Below, in pieces: positions 26,593-35,238 of a stretch of DNA of 64,000 bases (position 1 is its first letter; each line of letters begins with the position of its first letter). This stretch comes from Bacteroidales bacterium. GTDB lineage: Bacteria; Bacteroidota; Bacteroidia; Bacteroidales; Marinilabiliaceae. The DNA is taken from NCBI GenBank assembly GCA_003249255.1, contig QKJP01000049.1, positions 310,001 through 374,000 on the forward strand, in the 5' to 3' direction. The notes below the pieces were generated by a model that made no database searches, had not been told where the DNA came from, and saw only the letters and a program-made list of their open reading frames with translations. The position numbers and the translations under genes are program-made.

Positions 26593-27572
26593 TGAAAATA
26601 CGTCTTATAGCTTTTCTTGCCGGAGTATTATTGGTAGTTAATACTGTTTCAATAAGTGCTCAACCTGTTCCTGGTGTTGATGAAAACATTCCTTATCTGG
26701 TTACCTTTGGTAACAAGGGCGAATATGCCTGGGGCGATGATAATTTTTGTCAGATGATCTTTTTTGCAATACCGGAAAGTTATACAGAACCGATATATGT
26801 TCGTGTTTTCGATCCCGAAATTGGAGGAACTTTAGATGAACAGCAAAGTGACTGGGATACCAAAATGCGTTACGAAATTTATGGAGGGATTCAAAGTTGT
26901 TCCCATCCTGATGCCAAAAAAATGAATTTGGATGGTGATTACGATAGTGGAACCTTATTAGCTTCCAAAACTTTTGGGAATGATTCTAAATATGATGGAA
27001 AGTGGTATACTTTTGGTCCTATAAATCCCACTGAAGGTGAAAATCTTCCTCGTGAAGGAGGAAATAGCTTTAAAATTTTGATTGAAGGGGTAAGTGGCGA
27101 TGATGGAAACTTGTATAAGCTATACATTTCATCTTCGCCAGACGAAAATGTGGACGTAGAAGGTGCTTTTGCATATTACTTCAGATATAAGTTTCGTATG
27201 CACGATAACCGTGATCAAATCGCTCATATTTACCCATATATGGACAATGAGATTGTTTCCATCAAACAATCTAATTTTGATTGGGATAATGATGGAATTA
27301 TCCGTATTATTTCCGTAAATAAAAACGGTGAAAAAATGGCCGTATCCAATGATGCCAATTGGGTAACCAGTGAGCATAAAGTCACCGAAAAGGAAAAAAA
27401 TTCATCATGGGATATTCAAATGATTAAGAACAAAGACGCTCTTATAAAGAGTAATAATGTGGTTATTTATCTTGAAAACCAATACGGAGAATCGGTGAAA
27501 TTTTATAGTGTGCCTATTGGAGGCATTCCTCGTTATGTTTATAATATTGGATTAACCCCTAAGAAAAAATAA
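26592..27572 (+). CDS. exported protein of unknown family
   Basis: A 326-residue protein starting with ATG inside the previous stop (TAATG), so translation is probably coupled. It has a signal peptide (MKIRLIAFLAGVLLVVNTVSISAQ). No family is recognised. The body looks like a beta-rich, acidic domain with DNFCQMIFFAIPESY, a Gly/Asp-rich centre (GDDGNLYKLYISSSPDEN) and a basic end (GLTPKKK). Being locked between the PD40-PKD gene and the receptor gene, it may be the periplasmic ligand or adaptor that links surface cargo to signalling; this is inference only. Confidence 0.75.
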   Translation: MKIRLIAFLAGVLLVVNTVSISAQPVPGVDENIPYLVTFGNKGEYAWGDDNFCQMIFFAIPESYTEPIYVRVFDPEIGGTLDEQQSDWDTKMRYEIYGGIQSCSHPDAKKMNLDGDYDSGTLLASKTFGNDSKYDGKWYTFGPINPTEGENLPREGGNSFKILIEGVSGDDGNLYKLYISSSPDENVDVEGAFAYYFRYKFRMHDNRDQIAHIYPYMDNEIVSIKQSNFDWDNDGIIRIISVNKNGEKMAVSNDANWVTSEHKVTEKEKNSSWDIQMIKNKDALIKSNNVVIYLENQYGESVKFYSVPIGGIPRYVYNIGLTPKKK

Positions 27573-27590
27573 TTTTTAAAAACTTGCCAA

Positions 27591-30500
27591 ATGATTCCAA
27601 TTCAATTGAGGCTAATTTTAATTCAACTGTCAGTATGGATGTGCTTAGCTTTAAATGCACAAACTTATGATTTTAAAAATTATGATAGTTCAGTTGGGCT
27701 ACCTCAGAATTATATCTACAGTTTGGTTCAGGATCATCATGGTTATGTATGGATTGCTACCGGACAAGGTCTTGTAAGGTATGATGGCTTTGAATTTAAA
27801 ACTTTTACTAATCGAGATTCTTTGGCCGATGATGCGGTTCAAAAACTTTTTTTGGCAAGTAATGGATATTTATGGACAGGTCATAGTAATGGTAATTTAA
27901 GCTATTTTGACGGTGAATTATTTCACTCCATTGAAATTGATATAACCAATTCTATCGTTCATGATATTGCAGAAGATGAAGTGGGTAATATTTGGGCTGT
28001 TGATCAGAATAGAGGATTATTTCGTATTTCCCCACAAAAAGAAGTAAGAACTTTCTTTGATCGCAAAATATTTGGTAGAAATCGTTATTATTCTGTAGCC
28101 GTTGTCAATGCTTCAGAGATTCTTGTCGGAACCGCAGATGGACTTTTGCACGTGAAGTTTAGTGAAGGTTTTGATCATGTAGAAGTTAATAAATTAGATC
28201 AAATTCCAAATACACAAATCGAATGTATAAAGCCTAGTAGAGCCAATGCGGGACAGTTTTGGATAGGTACTCAGGATGCAGGTTTTTACAAATATTCAGT
28301 TGCTTCCCAGTCAAGTAATCATATTGTTGATAATCGGTTGTGTTTACTTTTTAACATTGAAGGAGAAACCATAAAAGATATTTATGAAGATCGAGATGGG
28401 AATATTCTTGTCGCCTCATGGGGGCATGGCGTAATTAAATTACTTTGGGATCCTTATAAGGAAGAATATTCAAATTCGTTTAACTTTTCCACTGCAAACG
28501 GCTTATCAGCAGATTTTGTAAACGAAATTCTTTGTGACCGTGAGAATAATTATTGGTTTGCTACTTATGGTGGAGGAGTTGCTTCATTGATCAGGGATTA
28601 CTTTATCTTTTATAATTTAGAACAAATTGGTTTTAAAAATCAAAAGGTATACTCTACCCTTCGTACCAAAAATGAGTTGTGGATAGGATTAGAGAAAGGA
28701 TTGTTAAAGACAGATCCATTGTGCTTTACGAATATCGAATATTATGATTCGTCATTTGGTATTCCATTGGATAAAATTACCGGCTTATATCAAGATGATA
28801 ATGATGTTTTGTGGGTTGCAACTCAAAATAAGGGTTTGTACTATCGCCTATCTGGGAAAATGAAATTTAATTCATATCCTTATTCCAAGTCTACTCCAGG
28901 TAACATGATAAATGATATTTTAGGTTTTGATGATACAATTTATCTGGCTACTAATGAAGGAATTTATATTCTTAATACAGCTGATAAAAGTCAAAAGTAT
29001 TTGGATATGTCGTCTGGATTATCACACAACACCATAAATTTCTTATATAAGGACAGTAAAGGTGTTATTTGGGTAGGGCCAAAAAACAATGGCATTTGTA
29101 GTATAGACAACAATGATATTGAGCGCCATAAACTCATGGCCGGTTCTGTGAATGTAGCTGATATGACCGAAGACAGAGATGGAAATAAATGGTTGGCCAC
29201 AGAGAATTTGGGAATTTTAAAGTATGCCGGAGATTCTTTAGTGAAGCTTACCATGGATGAGGGGCTCAAAAAGAATTATTGTTATAGCATCGAATGTGAT
29301 CGGATGAATCGTTTGTGGATATGTCACCATCCCGGATTAAGTTGTATTGATTTGAGAGAAGGTCAATCACGAATATTTGATTACGAAAATAATATGATTG
29401 GTGATTTTAGCCATGTTACAAAAGATCAATTTGGGGAGCTTTGGTTTTCATCCAGTGAAGGTGTTGTTAATTACCTTCCACAAAATGATCAAAAGAATAT
29501 GATCCCGCCGTTGTTGAATTTATCATCTGTGGTAATTAATGATATTGCTCACTCCCTGGATAAAGATATTATATTACCTTACCCTTACGGTAAAAAGAAA
29601 TATAATTTAAAGTTTGACTTTATAGGAATCAGCTTTGAAAACCCACTAGAAGTACGCTATGAAGCTCAACTCTTAAAAGACGAAAAACCCGTTGAGAAGC
29701 ATTCTGATCAATTTGGATGGGAAGATATAGGATCTACTAATTTTGTTAAGTATGAATATTTGGTAGATGGAGAATATTATTTAAGGATTAGAGCTTTTAA
29801 CGCGGATGGAGTGGTTTCTACTGTGCCTATTTCACGGAAGATTGTCATTAAAAATCCGTTCTGGCAATCGTGGTGGTTTATAGTTTTATGTATTTCTGTT
29901 TTTATTATAGGCATCTATTTGATGGTGAAATACAGAGAACGTAAGTTAGTTCAACAAAAGCAAGTGCTACAGCGCGAAGTGGCCTCACAAACGGTAGTTT
30001 TAAGGAATCAAAAAGCTGAAATTGAACGTAAAAACAGGGATATTACGGATAGTATTAATTATGCCAAAAAGATCCAGTCATCAATTTTACCTCCTTTAGA
30101 TGAATTAGATGCATTATTTCCCGGTTCTTTTGTGTATTATGTCCCACGAGACATTGTGAGTGGTGATTTTTATTGGTTTAACAGGACAGGAGATACTTTT
30201 ATTATTTGTTGTGCCGATTGTACCGGGCATGGAGTTCCAGGAGCCTTTATGTCGATGATCGGAACAACCATATTGAATGATATTTCTAAACTTGAAGAAA
30301 TAAATTCTCCGGCAGACATGCTTGAACGGCTTGATGGAGAGATTAAAATGTTGCTACAAACTAAAGAAGGTGCCGAAAGTAAAGATGGTATGGATATTTC
30401 CGTTATAGAAATTCATATTCCAACTCTGCGTCTTCGAATTGCTTCTGCGCGGCGTCCTGTATACATGAAGCTGAATAATGAATTGGTTATTTATAAAGGG

Positions 30501-30791
30501 AATAGGCGCAGTATTGGAGACGATGATTTGTCCGCCCAAATAGGTTTTGTTAATGTGGAATACAAAGCAGTTAAAGGGGATCAAATCTTCTTGTTTTCAG
30601 ATGGCTATCCGGATCAGTTTGGTGGACCCTTAGGGAAGAAATTTATGACTGTTGGTGTTCGAAATCTAATCGAGCAGATTTACGAAATGGATAAAGAACA
30701 ACAATTAAAAACCGTGAAAGAGAATTTTGAGAAATGGCAAGGAGAGTATGAGCAAGTTGATGATGTTTTATTTATGGGAATAAGGTTATAA
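27591..30791 (+). CDS. ligand-binding beta-propeller receptor with SpoIIE-type phosphatase output
   Basis: A 1066-residue paralogue of the receptor at 5111-8248 with the same order of parts: signal peptide (LILIQLSVWMCLALNAQ), Reg_prop propeller repeats (QDHHGYVWIATGQGLVRYDG and others, roughly 25-690), Y_Y_Y domain (about 700-765), a membrane helix (WWFIVLCISVFIIGIYLMV), a coiled coil, and SpoIIE/PP2C (VPRDIVSGDFYWFN, CADCTGHGVPGAFMSMIG, FLFSDGYPDQFGG). It is the last gene of the type-IX-linked operon, 18 bases after the unknown exported protein, and is followed by a terminator. This placement suggests that it senses the status of that surface system and signals inward. Confidence 0.92.
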   Translation: MIPIQLRLILIQLSVWMCLALNAQTYDFKNYDSSVGLPQNYIYSLVQDHHGYVWIATGQGLVRYDGFEFKTFTNRDSLADDAVQKLFLASNGYLWTGHSNGNLSYFDGELFHSIEIDITNSIVHDIAEDEVGNIWAVDQNRGLFRISPQKEVRTFFDRKIFGRNRYYSVAVVNASEILVGTADGLLHVKFSEGFDHVEVNKLDQIPNTQIECIKPSRANAGQFWIGTQDAGFYKYSVASQSSNHIVDNRLCLLFNIEGETIKDIYEDRDGNILVASWGHGVIKLLWDPYKEEYSNSFNFSTANGLSADFVNEILCDRENNYWFATYGGGVASLIRDYFIFYNLEQIGFKNQKVYSTLRTKNELWIGLEKGLLKTDPLCFTNIEYYDSSFGIPLDKITGLYQDDNDVLWVATQNKGLYYRLSGKMKFNSYPYSKSTPGNMINDILGFDDTIYLATNEGIYILNTADKSQKYLDMSSGLSHNTINFLYKDSKGVIWVGPKNNGICSIDNNDIERHKLMAGSVNVADMTEDRDGNKWLATENLGILKYAGDSLVKLTMDEGLKKNYCYSIECDRMNRLWICHHPGLSCIDLREGQSRIFDYENNMIGDFSHVTKDQFGELWFSSSEGVVNYLPQNDQKNMIPPLLNLSSVVINDIAHSLDKDIILPYPYGKKKYNLKFDFIGISFENPLEVRYEAQLLKDEKPVEKHSDQFGWEDIGSTNFVKYEYLVDGEYYLRIRAFNADGVVSTVPISRKIVIKNPFWQSWWFIVLCISVFIIGIYLMVKYRERKLVQQKQVLQREVASQTVVLRNQKAEIERKNRDITDSINYAKKIQSSILPPLDELDALFPGSFVYYVPRDIVSGDFYWFNRTGDTFIICCADCTGHGVPGAFMSMIGTTILNDISKLEEINSPADMLERLDGEIKMLLQTKEGAESKDGMDISVIEIHIPTLRLRIASARRPVYMKLNNELVIYKGNRRSIGDDDLSAQIGFVNVEYKAVKGDQIFLFSDGYPDQFGGPLGKKFMTVGVRNLIEQIYEMDKEQQLKTVKENFEKWQGEYEQVDDVLFMGIRL

Positions 30792-30812
30792 CATGTCAAA
30801 TATTTTTTTGAG

Positions 30813-30837
30813 GGCTAATGGTTGTTAGCCTTTTTTT
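30813..30837 (+). terminator. rho-independent terminator of the T9SS-linked operon
   Basis: GGCTAA (30813-30818) and TTAGCC (30825-30830) form a perfect stem with a 6-base loop, followed by seven T residues. It lies 21 bases after the receptor stop codon. Confidence 0.85.
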
Positions 30838-30886
30838 ATAAGCAAAAGTCAATAATAAGAAATTAAGCTCTTAATTGTTTTAATGT

Positions 30887-30894
30887 TAACTTTG
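30887..30894 (+). promoter_or_regulatory. candidate -7 promoter element for hydF
   Basis: TAACTTTG matches TAnnTTTG, 19 bases before the hydF ATG and after the previous terminator. No good -33 element is seen at the expected distance, so confidence is low. Confidence 0.35.
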
Positions 30895-30913
30895 CCGTCT
30901 AAAGAATGGTAAA

Positions 30914-32128
30914 ATGAGTAGAGAAAGACGTCCACATATAGGAATTTTTGGGCGAAGAAATAATGGTAAAAGTTCTATAATTAATCGTTTAGCGGGGCAA
31001 GATATTGCCATCGTATCAAATGTTGCGGGTACTACAACTGATCCGGTTAAAAAATCTTTTGAAATTACAGGTTTTGGACCTGTTGTTTTAATTGATACAG
31101 CCGGTGTAGATGATGTGGGTGATTTAGGACAAAAGCGTGTTGAAAAAACTATTCAAGCGATAAAATTAGTAGATTTAGCTATCCTTGTGATCATAAAAAA
31201 TCAGATAGAAGCGACTGAACTTGAGCTTATTGAATCTTTTGAAAAGCACAATACACCTTATCTTATTGTTCACAATAAATCTGACATTGAGCCATTAAGC
31301 GCCAGTGTTATTTCTTCTGACCTCAAAGCTAAATCAATACTTGATTACAATACGCATAATGGCAACACCGAAATGTTGGTGGATGCGATTAAAGAAGCTA
31401 TACCAGAATCGGCTTTTATGAACCCTTCACTTTTAGGTGATTTGGTAAGCTATGGAGACATTGTTTTATTGATTACTCCCATTGATATTGAAGCCCCTGC
31501 AGGAAGGATGATTTTGCCACAGGTGCAAGCGATTAGGGATGTTTTGGACAATGATGCGATTTGTGTGGTCCTGAAAGAACGAGAAGTGGATGTGTTTTTA
31601 AAGCAAACAGGAATTAAACCGGCTTTAGCAATAACTGATAGTCAAATCTTTTTAAAAGCTGATGCTTCTATTCCTAAAGATATTCCACTGACTAGTTTTA
31701 GTATTATGTTGGCTCATTTTAAAGGAGACTTTTCAACTTTTATTAATGGAACACCGTTCATCGATAAGTTAAAAGATGGTGATCGTGTTTTGTTACTCGA
31801 ATCCTGTACACACCATGTTGCTTGTGATGATATTGGAAGGGTGAAAATACCTCGATGGTTATTAAATTATACCGGTTGTAAATTAGAATTTGATGTTGTG
31901 GCAGGTTTAGATAAAGTCGAAAGACCAGTTACCGATTATAGTTTAGTAATTCAGTGTGGTGGCTGTATGATTACACGTAAACAATTGCACAATAGACTTG
32001 CTCCTGCAATTGAAGCTGGAATTCCTGTAACCAATTACGGTATGGCGATTGCCTATGTTCAAGGTATTTATGAGCGTTCTGTAGCACCTTTTTTAGGGAC
32101 TTCTGATACTGATGTTGATTATTTATAG
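30914..32128 (+). CDS. hydF: [FeFe]-hydrogenase H-cluster maturation GTPase HydF
   Basis: Scaffold GTPase on which the diiron subcluster of [FeFe]-hydrogenase is assembled by HydE and HydG. It has 404 residues. GTPase motifs: P-loop GRRNNGKS (13-20), switch threonines in AGTTTDPV, DTAG (61-64), and NKSD. The iron-sulfur site is formed by Cys298 (CTHH), Cys348 and Cys351 (CGGC); the residue before CGGC is Gln347, where many HydF proteins have His. No hydE, hydG or hydrogenase gene is in the window. The aspartase gene 1.7 kb away is a recurrent neighbour of hyd maturation genes as I recall it. Confidence 0.95.
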   Translation: MSRERRPHIGIFGRRNNGKSSIINRLAGQDIAIVSNVAGTTTDPVKKSFEITGFGPVVLIDTAGVDDVGDLGQKRVEKTIQAIKLVDLAILVIIKNQIEATELELIESFEKHNTPYLIVHNKSDIEPLSASVISSDLKAKSILDYNTHNGNTEMLVDAIKEAIPESAFMNPSLLGDLVSYGDIVLLITPIDIEAPAGRMILPQVQAIRDVLDNDAICVVLKEREVDVFLKQTGIKPALAITDSQIFLKADASIPKDIPLTSFSIMLAHFKGDFSTFINGTPFIDKLKDGDRVLLLESCTHHVACDDIGRVKIPRWLLNYTGCKLEFDVVAGLDKVERPVTDYSLVIQCGGCMITRKQLHNRLAPAIEAGIPVTNYGMAIAYVQGIYERSVAPFLGTSDTDVDYL

Positions 32129-32139
32129 TACACTAAGAA

Positions 32140-33663
32140 TTATTTGTGCGCAAGAAAAGGTAGCTTTACATAAAATACCGTTCCGATGTTTTCCTCGGAT
32201 TTCATCCATATTTCACCCTCCATTAAGAGGGTTAATTTTTGACAGATGGCTAAACCTAATCCGGTTCCTTTGTATATTTTATTGTCCTTATGATCAGCTT
32301 GAATAAATCTTTCAAAAATGCTTTTCTGATAATTAATGGGGATACCTATTCCGGTGTCTTCTACCGATAGTATGAGTGAATCGTGGCTCGAAGTAAGTCC
32401 AATTGTAACTTTGCCGTTTGAAGTAAATTTTAGGCTATTGTTTATAAGGTTTGTCAATATTTGTTGAACCTTAGCTTCGTCGCCATAAAAAATGTTATCG
32501 TCTAATTGATTGATTTCTATAAATATTTGGTTGTTGTTTTGGGTTGCGATTGTATGGAAGAATCCTGCCAATTTTTGTACCGTGTGAACAATGTCAAAGC
32601 AGGAGAGATTAAGGGTAGTTTGCCCGGTTTCGATGCGTGATATTTCTAAAACGTCATTAATGATATTTAGAAGTTGTTGCCCACTGTTTGCAATTATTTG
32701 AACATAGTCTTGTCGCGTCAAAGGATCAATGTTTTCATTTTTAAGAAGTTCTGTAAAGCCTAAAATGCCATTCATTGGTGTTCTAATTTCGTGGCTCATA
32801 TTTGCGATGAAGGCGGATTTCAGTCGATCGCTTTCTTCAGCTTTTTCCTTAGCCTTGATTATTTCTTTTTCAGAGTTTTTTCGCTCACTAAGGTCTCTTA
32901 TTATCGAGAGGTAATAATTGTCATTAGGACGTTTGGAATTCATCTCGCAAGGGATAGATTTACCATCTTTACATCTAATGTCTCGCTCCATAAGGATGGA
33001 TTGGCCTGAGTTTAGCAAGTCAAAACGTAGAGGAAAGTTAGTTATTGATTCTGGCGTAAAAACACTTGAAATGTGTTGGCCAATAAGCTCTTCTTTGGAA
33101 AAGCCTGTCATTTTTAAAAATGCAATGTTAACTTCAATGATGATGCCGTGTGTATTACCTATTAATATTCCATCTCCTGCGTTATCAATAACTTCCTTGA
33201 ATTTATCAACCGTTAAAGCTAAATCGAATTGTGTTTTCTTCTGATCGCTAATGTCTCTTATCACAATTGCTCTGACTTCCCGACCTTTGTAATCTAAGTT
33301 TTTTGCTTTAATCTCAATAGGGAAATAAATGCCATCTTTATTTATGGCCACAGATTCATAGGGTGTTTCACTTTTATCATTCAGTTTTTTGAGGGCATCC
33401 TGTCGGTATTCCGGAACGATAAAATCGGGAGCGAATTTTCCTATTATTTCATGATGTTTAAAGCCTAATGTATGACATACTCGCTCATTGGCATCTATGC
33501 AATAGCCATTTTCGGTTAAAAGAATACCTTCTGAAGTGATGGAGGAAAAAACCTTAAAACGCTCTGCCAAATCGGCAAATTGCATTAGTTTGTTTTGAGC
33601 AATAATTTTCTCCAGTTCTTCAATTCTTTTCTTGAGGTTGTGAGTATGTATTGTTTCCTCCAT
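32140..33663 (-). CDS. cytosolic PAS-domain hybrid-free sensor histidine kinase
   Basis: A 507-residue histidine kinase without membrane helices. Parts: an N-terminal coiled coil, PAS 1 (about 35-145, SEGILLTENGYCIDANE), PAS 2 (about 150-265, GDGILIGNTHGIIIEVN), HisKA with the phospho-acceptor His in MSHEIRTPMNGILG, and a full ATPase domain (NLINNSLKF, VEDTGIGIP, GTGLGLAICQKL). There is no receiver domain. The absence of membrane segments suggests it reads a cytosolic cue such as redox or a metabolite. It lies 120 bases downstream of the aspartase and may pair with the response regulator at 35239, which is inference. Confidence 0.9.
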   Translation of the reverse strand: MEETIHTHNLKKRIEELEKIIAQNKLMQFADLAERFKVFSSITSEGILLTENGYCIDANERVCHTLGFKHHEIIGKFAPDFIVPEYRQDALKKLNDKSETPYESVAINKDGIYFPIEIKAKNLDYKGREVRAIVIRDISDQKKTQFDLALTVDKFKEVIDNAGDGILIGNTHGIIIEVNIAFLKMTGFSKEELIGQHISSVFTPESITNFPLRFDLLNSGQSILMERDIRCKDGKSIPCEMNSKRPNDNYYLSIIRDLSERKNSEKEIIKAKEKAEESDRLKSAFIANMSHEIRTPMNGILGFTELLKNENIDPLTRQDYVQIIANSGQQLLNIINDVLEISRIETGQTTLNLSCFDIVHTVQKLAGFFHTIATQNNNQIFIEINQLDDNIFYGDEAKVQQILTNLINNSLKFTSNGKVTIGLTSSHDSLILSVEDTGIGIPINYQKSIFERFIQADHKDNKIYKGTGLGLAICQKLTLLMEGEIWMKSEENIGTVFYVKLPFLAHK

Positions 33664-33783
33664 ACAATTCAGTGTGTAACCTGGTTTGGTCGTGATTGGT
33701 AATGTATGGAAATTATTAAGGAAAGTCCATGAGACTTGATGAATGACCTTAAAGTGGTTATTAATTATTGGATTTGTATGATT

Positions 33784-35229
33784 TTACGATTGGCTTAGGT
33801 CTTTTAAACTATAACCTTGCTTTATTAGGCTTTCTGCCTTCATGATCTTGTTTAACAGGGAGTTGTTGATTAGCTTAAGCGATTTATTGGCTTCAAAAAT
33901 CGAGCAAGCTTTTGTTTTCATTTCTTGAGCTAATTCAGCTGCATGATGATAGCCAATATACGGTGATAACGCGGTGGTAACAGATGGGTTGAAATAAGTT
34001 TGATCGATGAGATCAGTATTTTTCGAAATGGAAAGATTTTTAATTAGAAACTCAGTTAGGCTTTTATTTGCTGAAATTAATAATTTAATGCTTTCTAATA
34101 AACTATGGCCAATGACGGGGATATATGCATTTAAATCCAGGCACCCTTGTCCGCAGAGGTTTGAAATCATAAGATCATTGGCGTAAACTTTATGCGCAAT
34201 ACTGATGATGTATTCGGGTATAACCGGATTAATTTTTCCGGGCATAATGCTGCTTCCTACTTGTCTTTGAGGGATTTTGATTTCAGGGTGAGCAAACAGA
34301 TCAGAAGATAATAATCTAAGATCATTTGTCATTTTTTCGAGGTTTACCGCATGTGCTTTTAAAATGGCATGAACCTCCACAAAACTATCCAGATTTGCTG
34401 TTGTGTCGCTCATGTTTTCACTTCGGGTGATGGGTAGTCCTGTTAAGTGTTGTAGTTCAGTTACCACATGCATGATAAAATAACGAGGGATGCTTAATCC
34501 GGTGCCAATTGCGCCACCTCCTAAATTGACTTCCTTAATTCGTTCAAAACATTTTGAAACCCGCCACCAATCGCGTGATAAGGCATTGTTGTAGGTGCTG
34601 AAAAGCTTATCGTAGGTAGAGGGGACTGCCGCCTGCATTTGAGTATAGCCTTGTCGTAATATGTTTTTATGAGCAGATTCTACTTTTTCAATTTCAAAAC
34701 GCGAGGAGTTAATGGCTTGTTCTAATTTTTCAAGGAGTTGAATACCTGCTACTTTTAAGGCAGTAGGAACAACATCATTGGTGGATTGGTAGATGTTGGC
34801 ATGTTCAAAAGGATCTATTTGCGAATATTCTCCGGCTTTAGCTCCACTTTTAATGAGAGCCACATTGGAGATAATTTCATTTACATTCATGTTGATTGAA
34901 GTTCCTGCTCCTCCTTGAATAGCGGGAACTATAAAGTGCTCGAAATGGTTTTGGTTCACAATTTCAGAGGCCGCTTTAATCAGGTTGTTCAGGGTTGATT
35001 CAGGAATGAAATGTAAATGTTCTAATTCTGAATAACGTTCTTGTGCTGCTTTAGAGAACTTTTGATAGGTTTGATAACAGGCCAATTTGACCTGGCCCAT
35101 TGCCCTATACCATTCAATGTGAAAGGGGATTGTATTGGGAAAGTTTTCTTTTGCACGGTAGGAATGAACACCATAAAGTGCTTCTTTCGGAATTTGAACT
35201 TCTCCAAGAAAATCTGATTCTGTTCTCAT
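33784..35229 (-). CDS. aspA: aspartate ammonia-lyase
   Basis: Member of the aspartase/fumarase superfamily, 481 residues, deaminating aspartate to fumarate and ammonia. The N-terminus FLGEVQIPKEALYGVHSYRA, the substrate region NIYQSTNDVVPTALKVA and the flexible-loop signature GSSIMPGKINPVIPE (with the catalytic serine) are all present; HxxR-type details favour aspartase over class II fumarase, but fumarase activity cannot be ruled out by eye. It starts 9 bases after the response regulator gene, so ppx, regulator and aspartase look like one operon. The closeness to hydF recalls hyd clusters in anaerobes, where an aspartase gene is a frequent companion. Confidence 0.9.
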   Translation of the reverse strand: MRTESDFLGEVQIPKEALYGVHSYRAKENFPNTIPFHIEWYRAMGQVKLACYQTYQKFSKAAQERYSELEHLHFIPESTLNNLIKAASEIVNQNHFEHFIVPAIQGGAGTSINMNVNEIISNVALIKSGAKAGEYSQIDPFEHANIYQSTNDVVPTALKVAGIQLLEKLEQAINSSRFEIEKVESAHKNILRQGYTQMQAAVPSTYDKLFSTYNNALSRDWWRVSKCFERIKEVNLGGGAIGTGLSIPRYFIMHVVTELQHLTGLPITRSENMSDTTANLDSFVEVHAILKAHAVNLEKMTNDLRLLSSDLFAHPEIKIPQRQVGSSIMPGKINPVIPEYIISIAHKVYANDLMISNLCGQGCLDLNAYIPVIGHSLLESIKLLISANKSLTEFLIKNLSISKNTDLIDQTYFNPSVTTALSPYIGYHHAAELAQEMKTKACSIFEANKSLKLINNSLLNKIMKAESLIKQGYSLKDLSQS

Positions 35230-35238
35230 GAGTTTATT

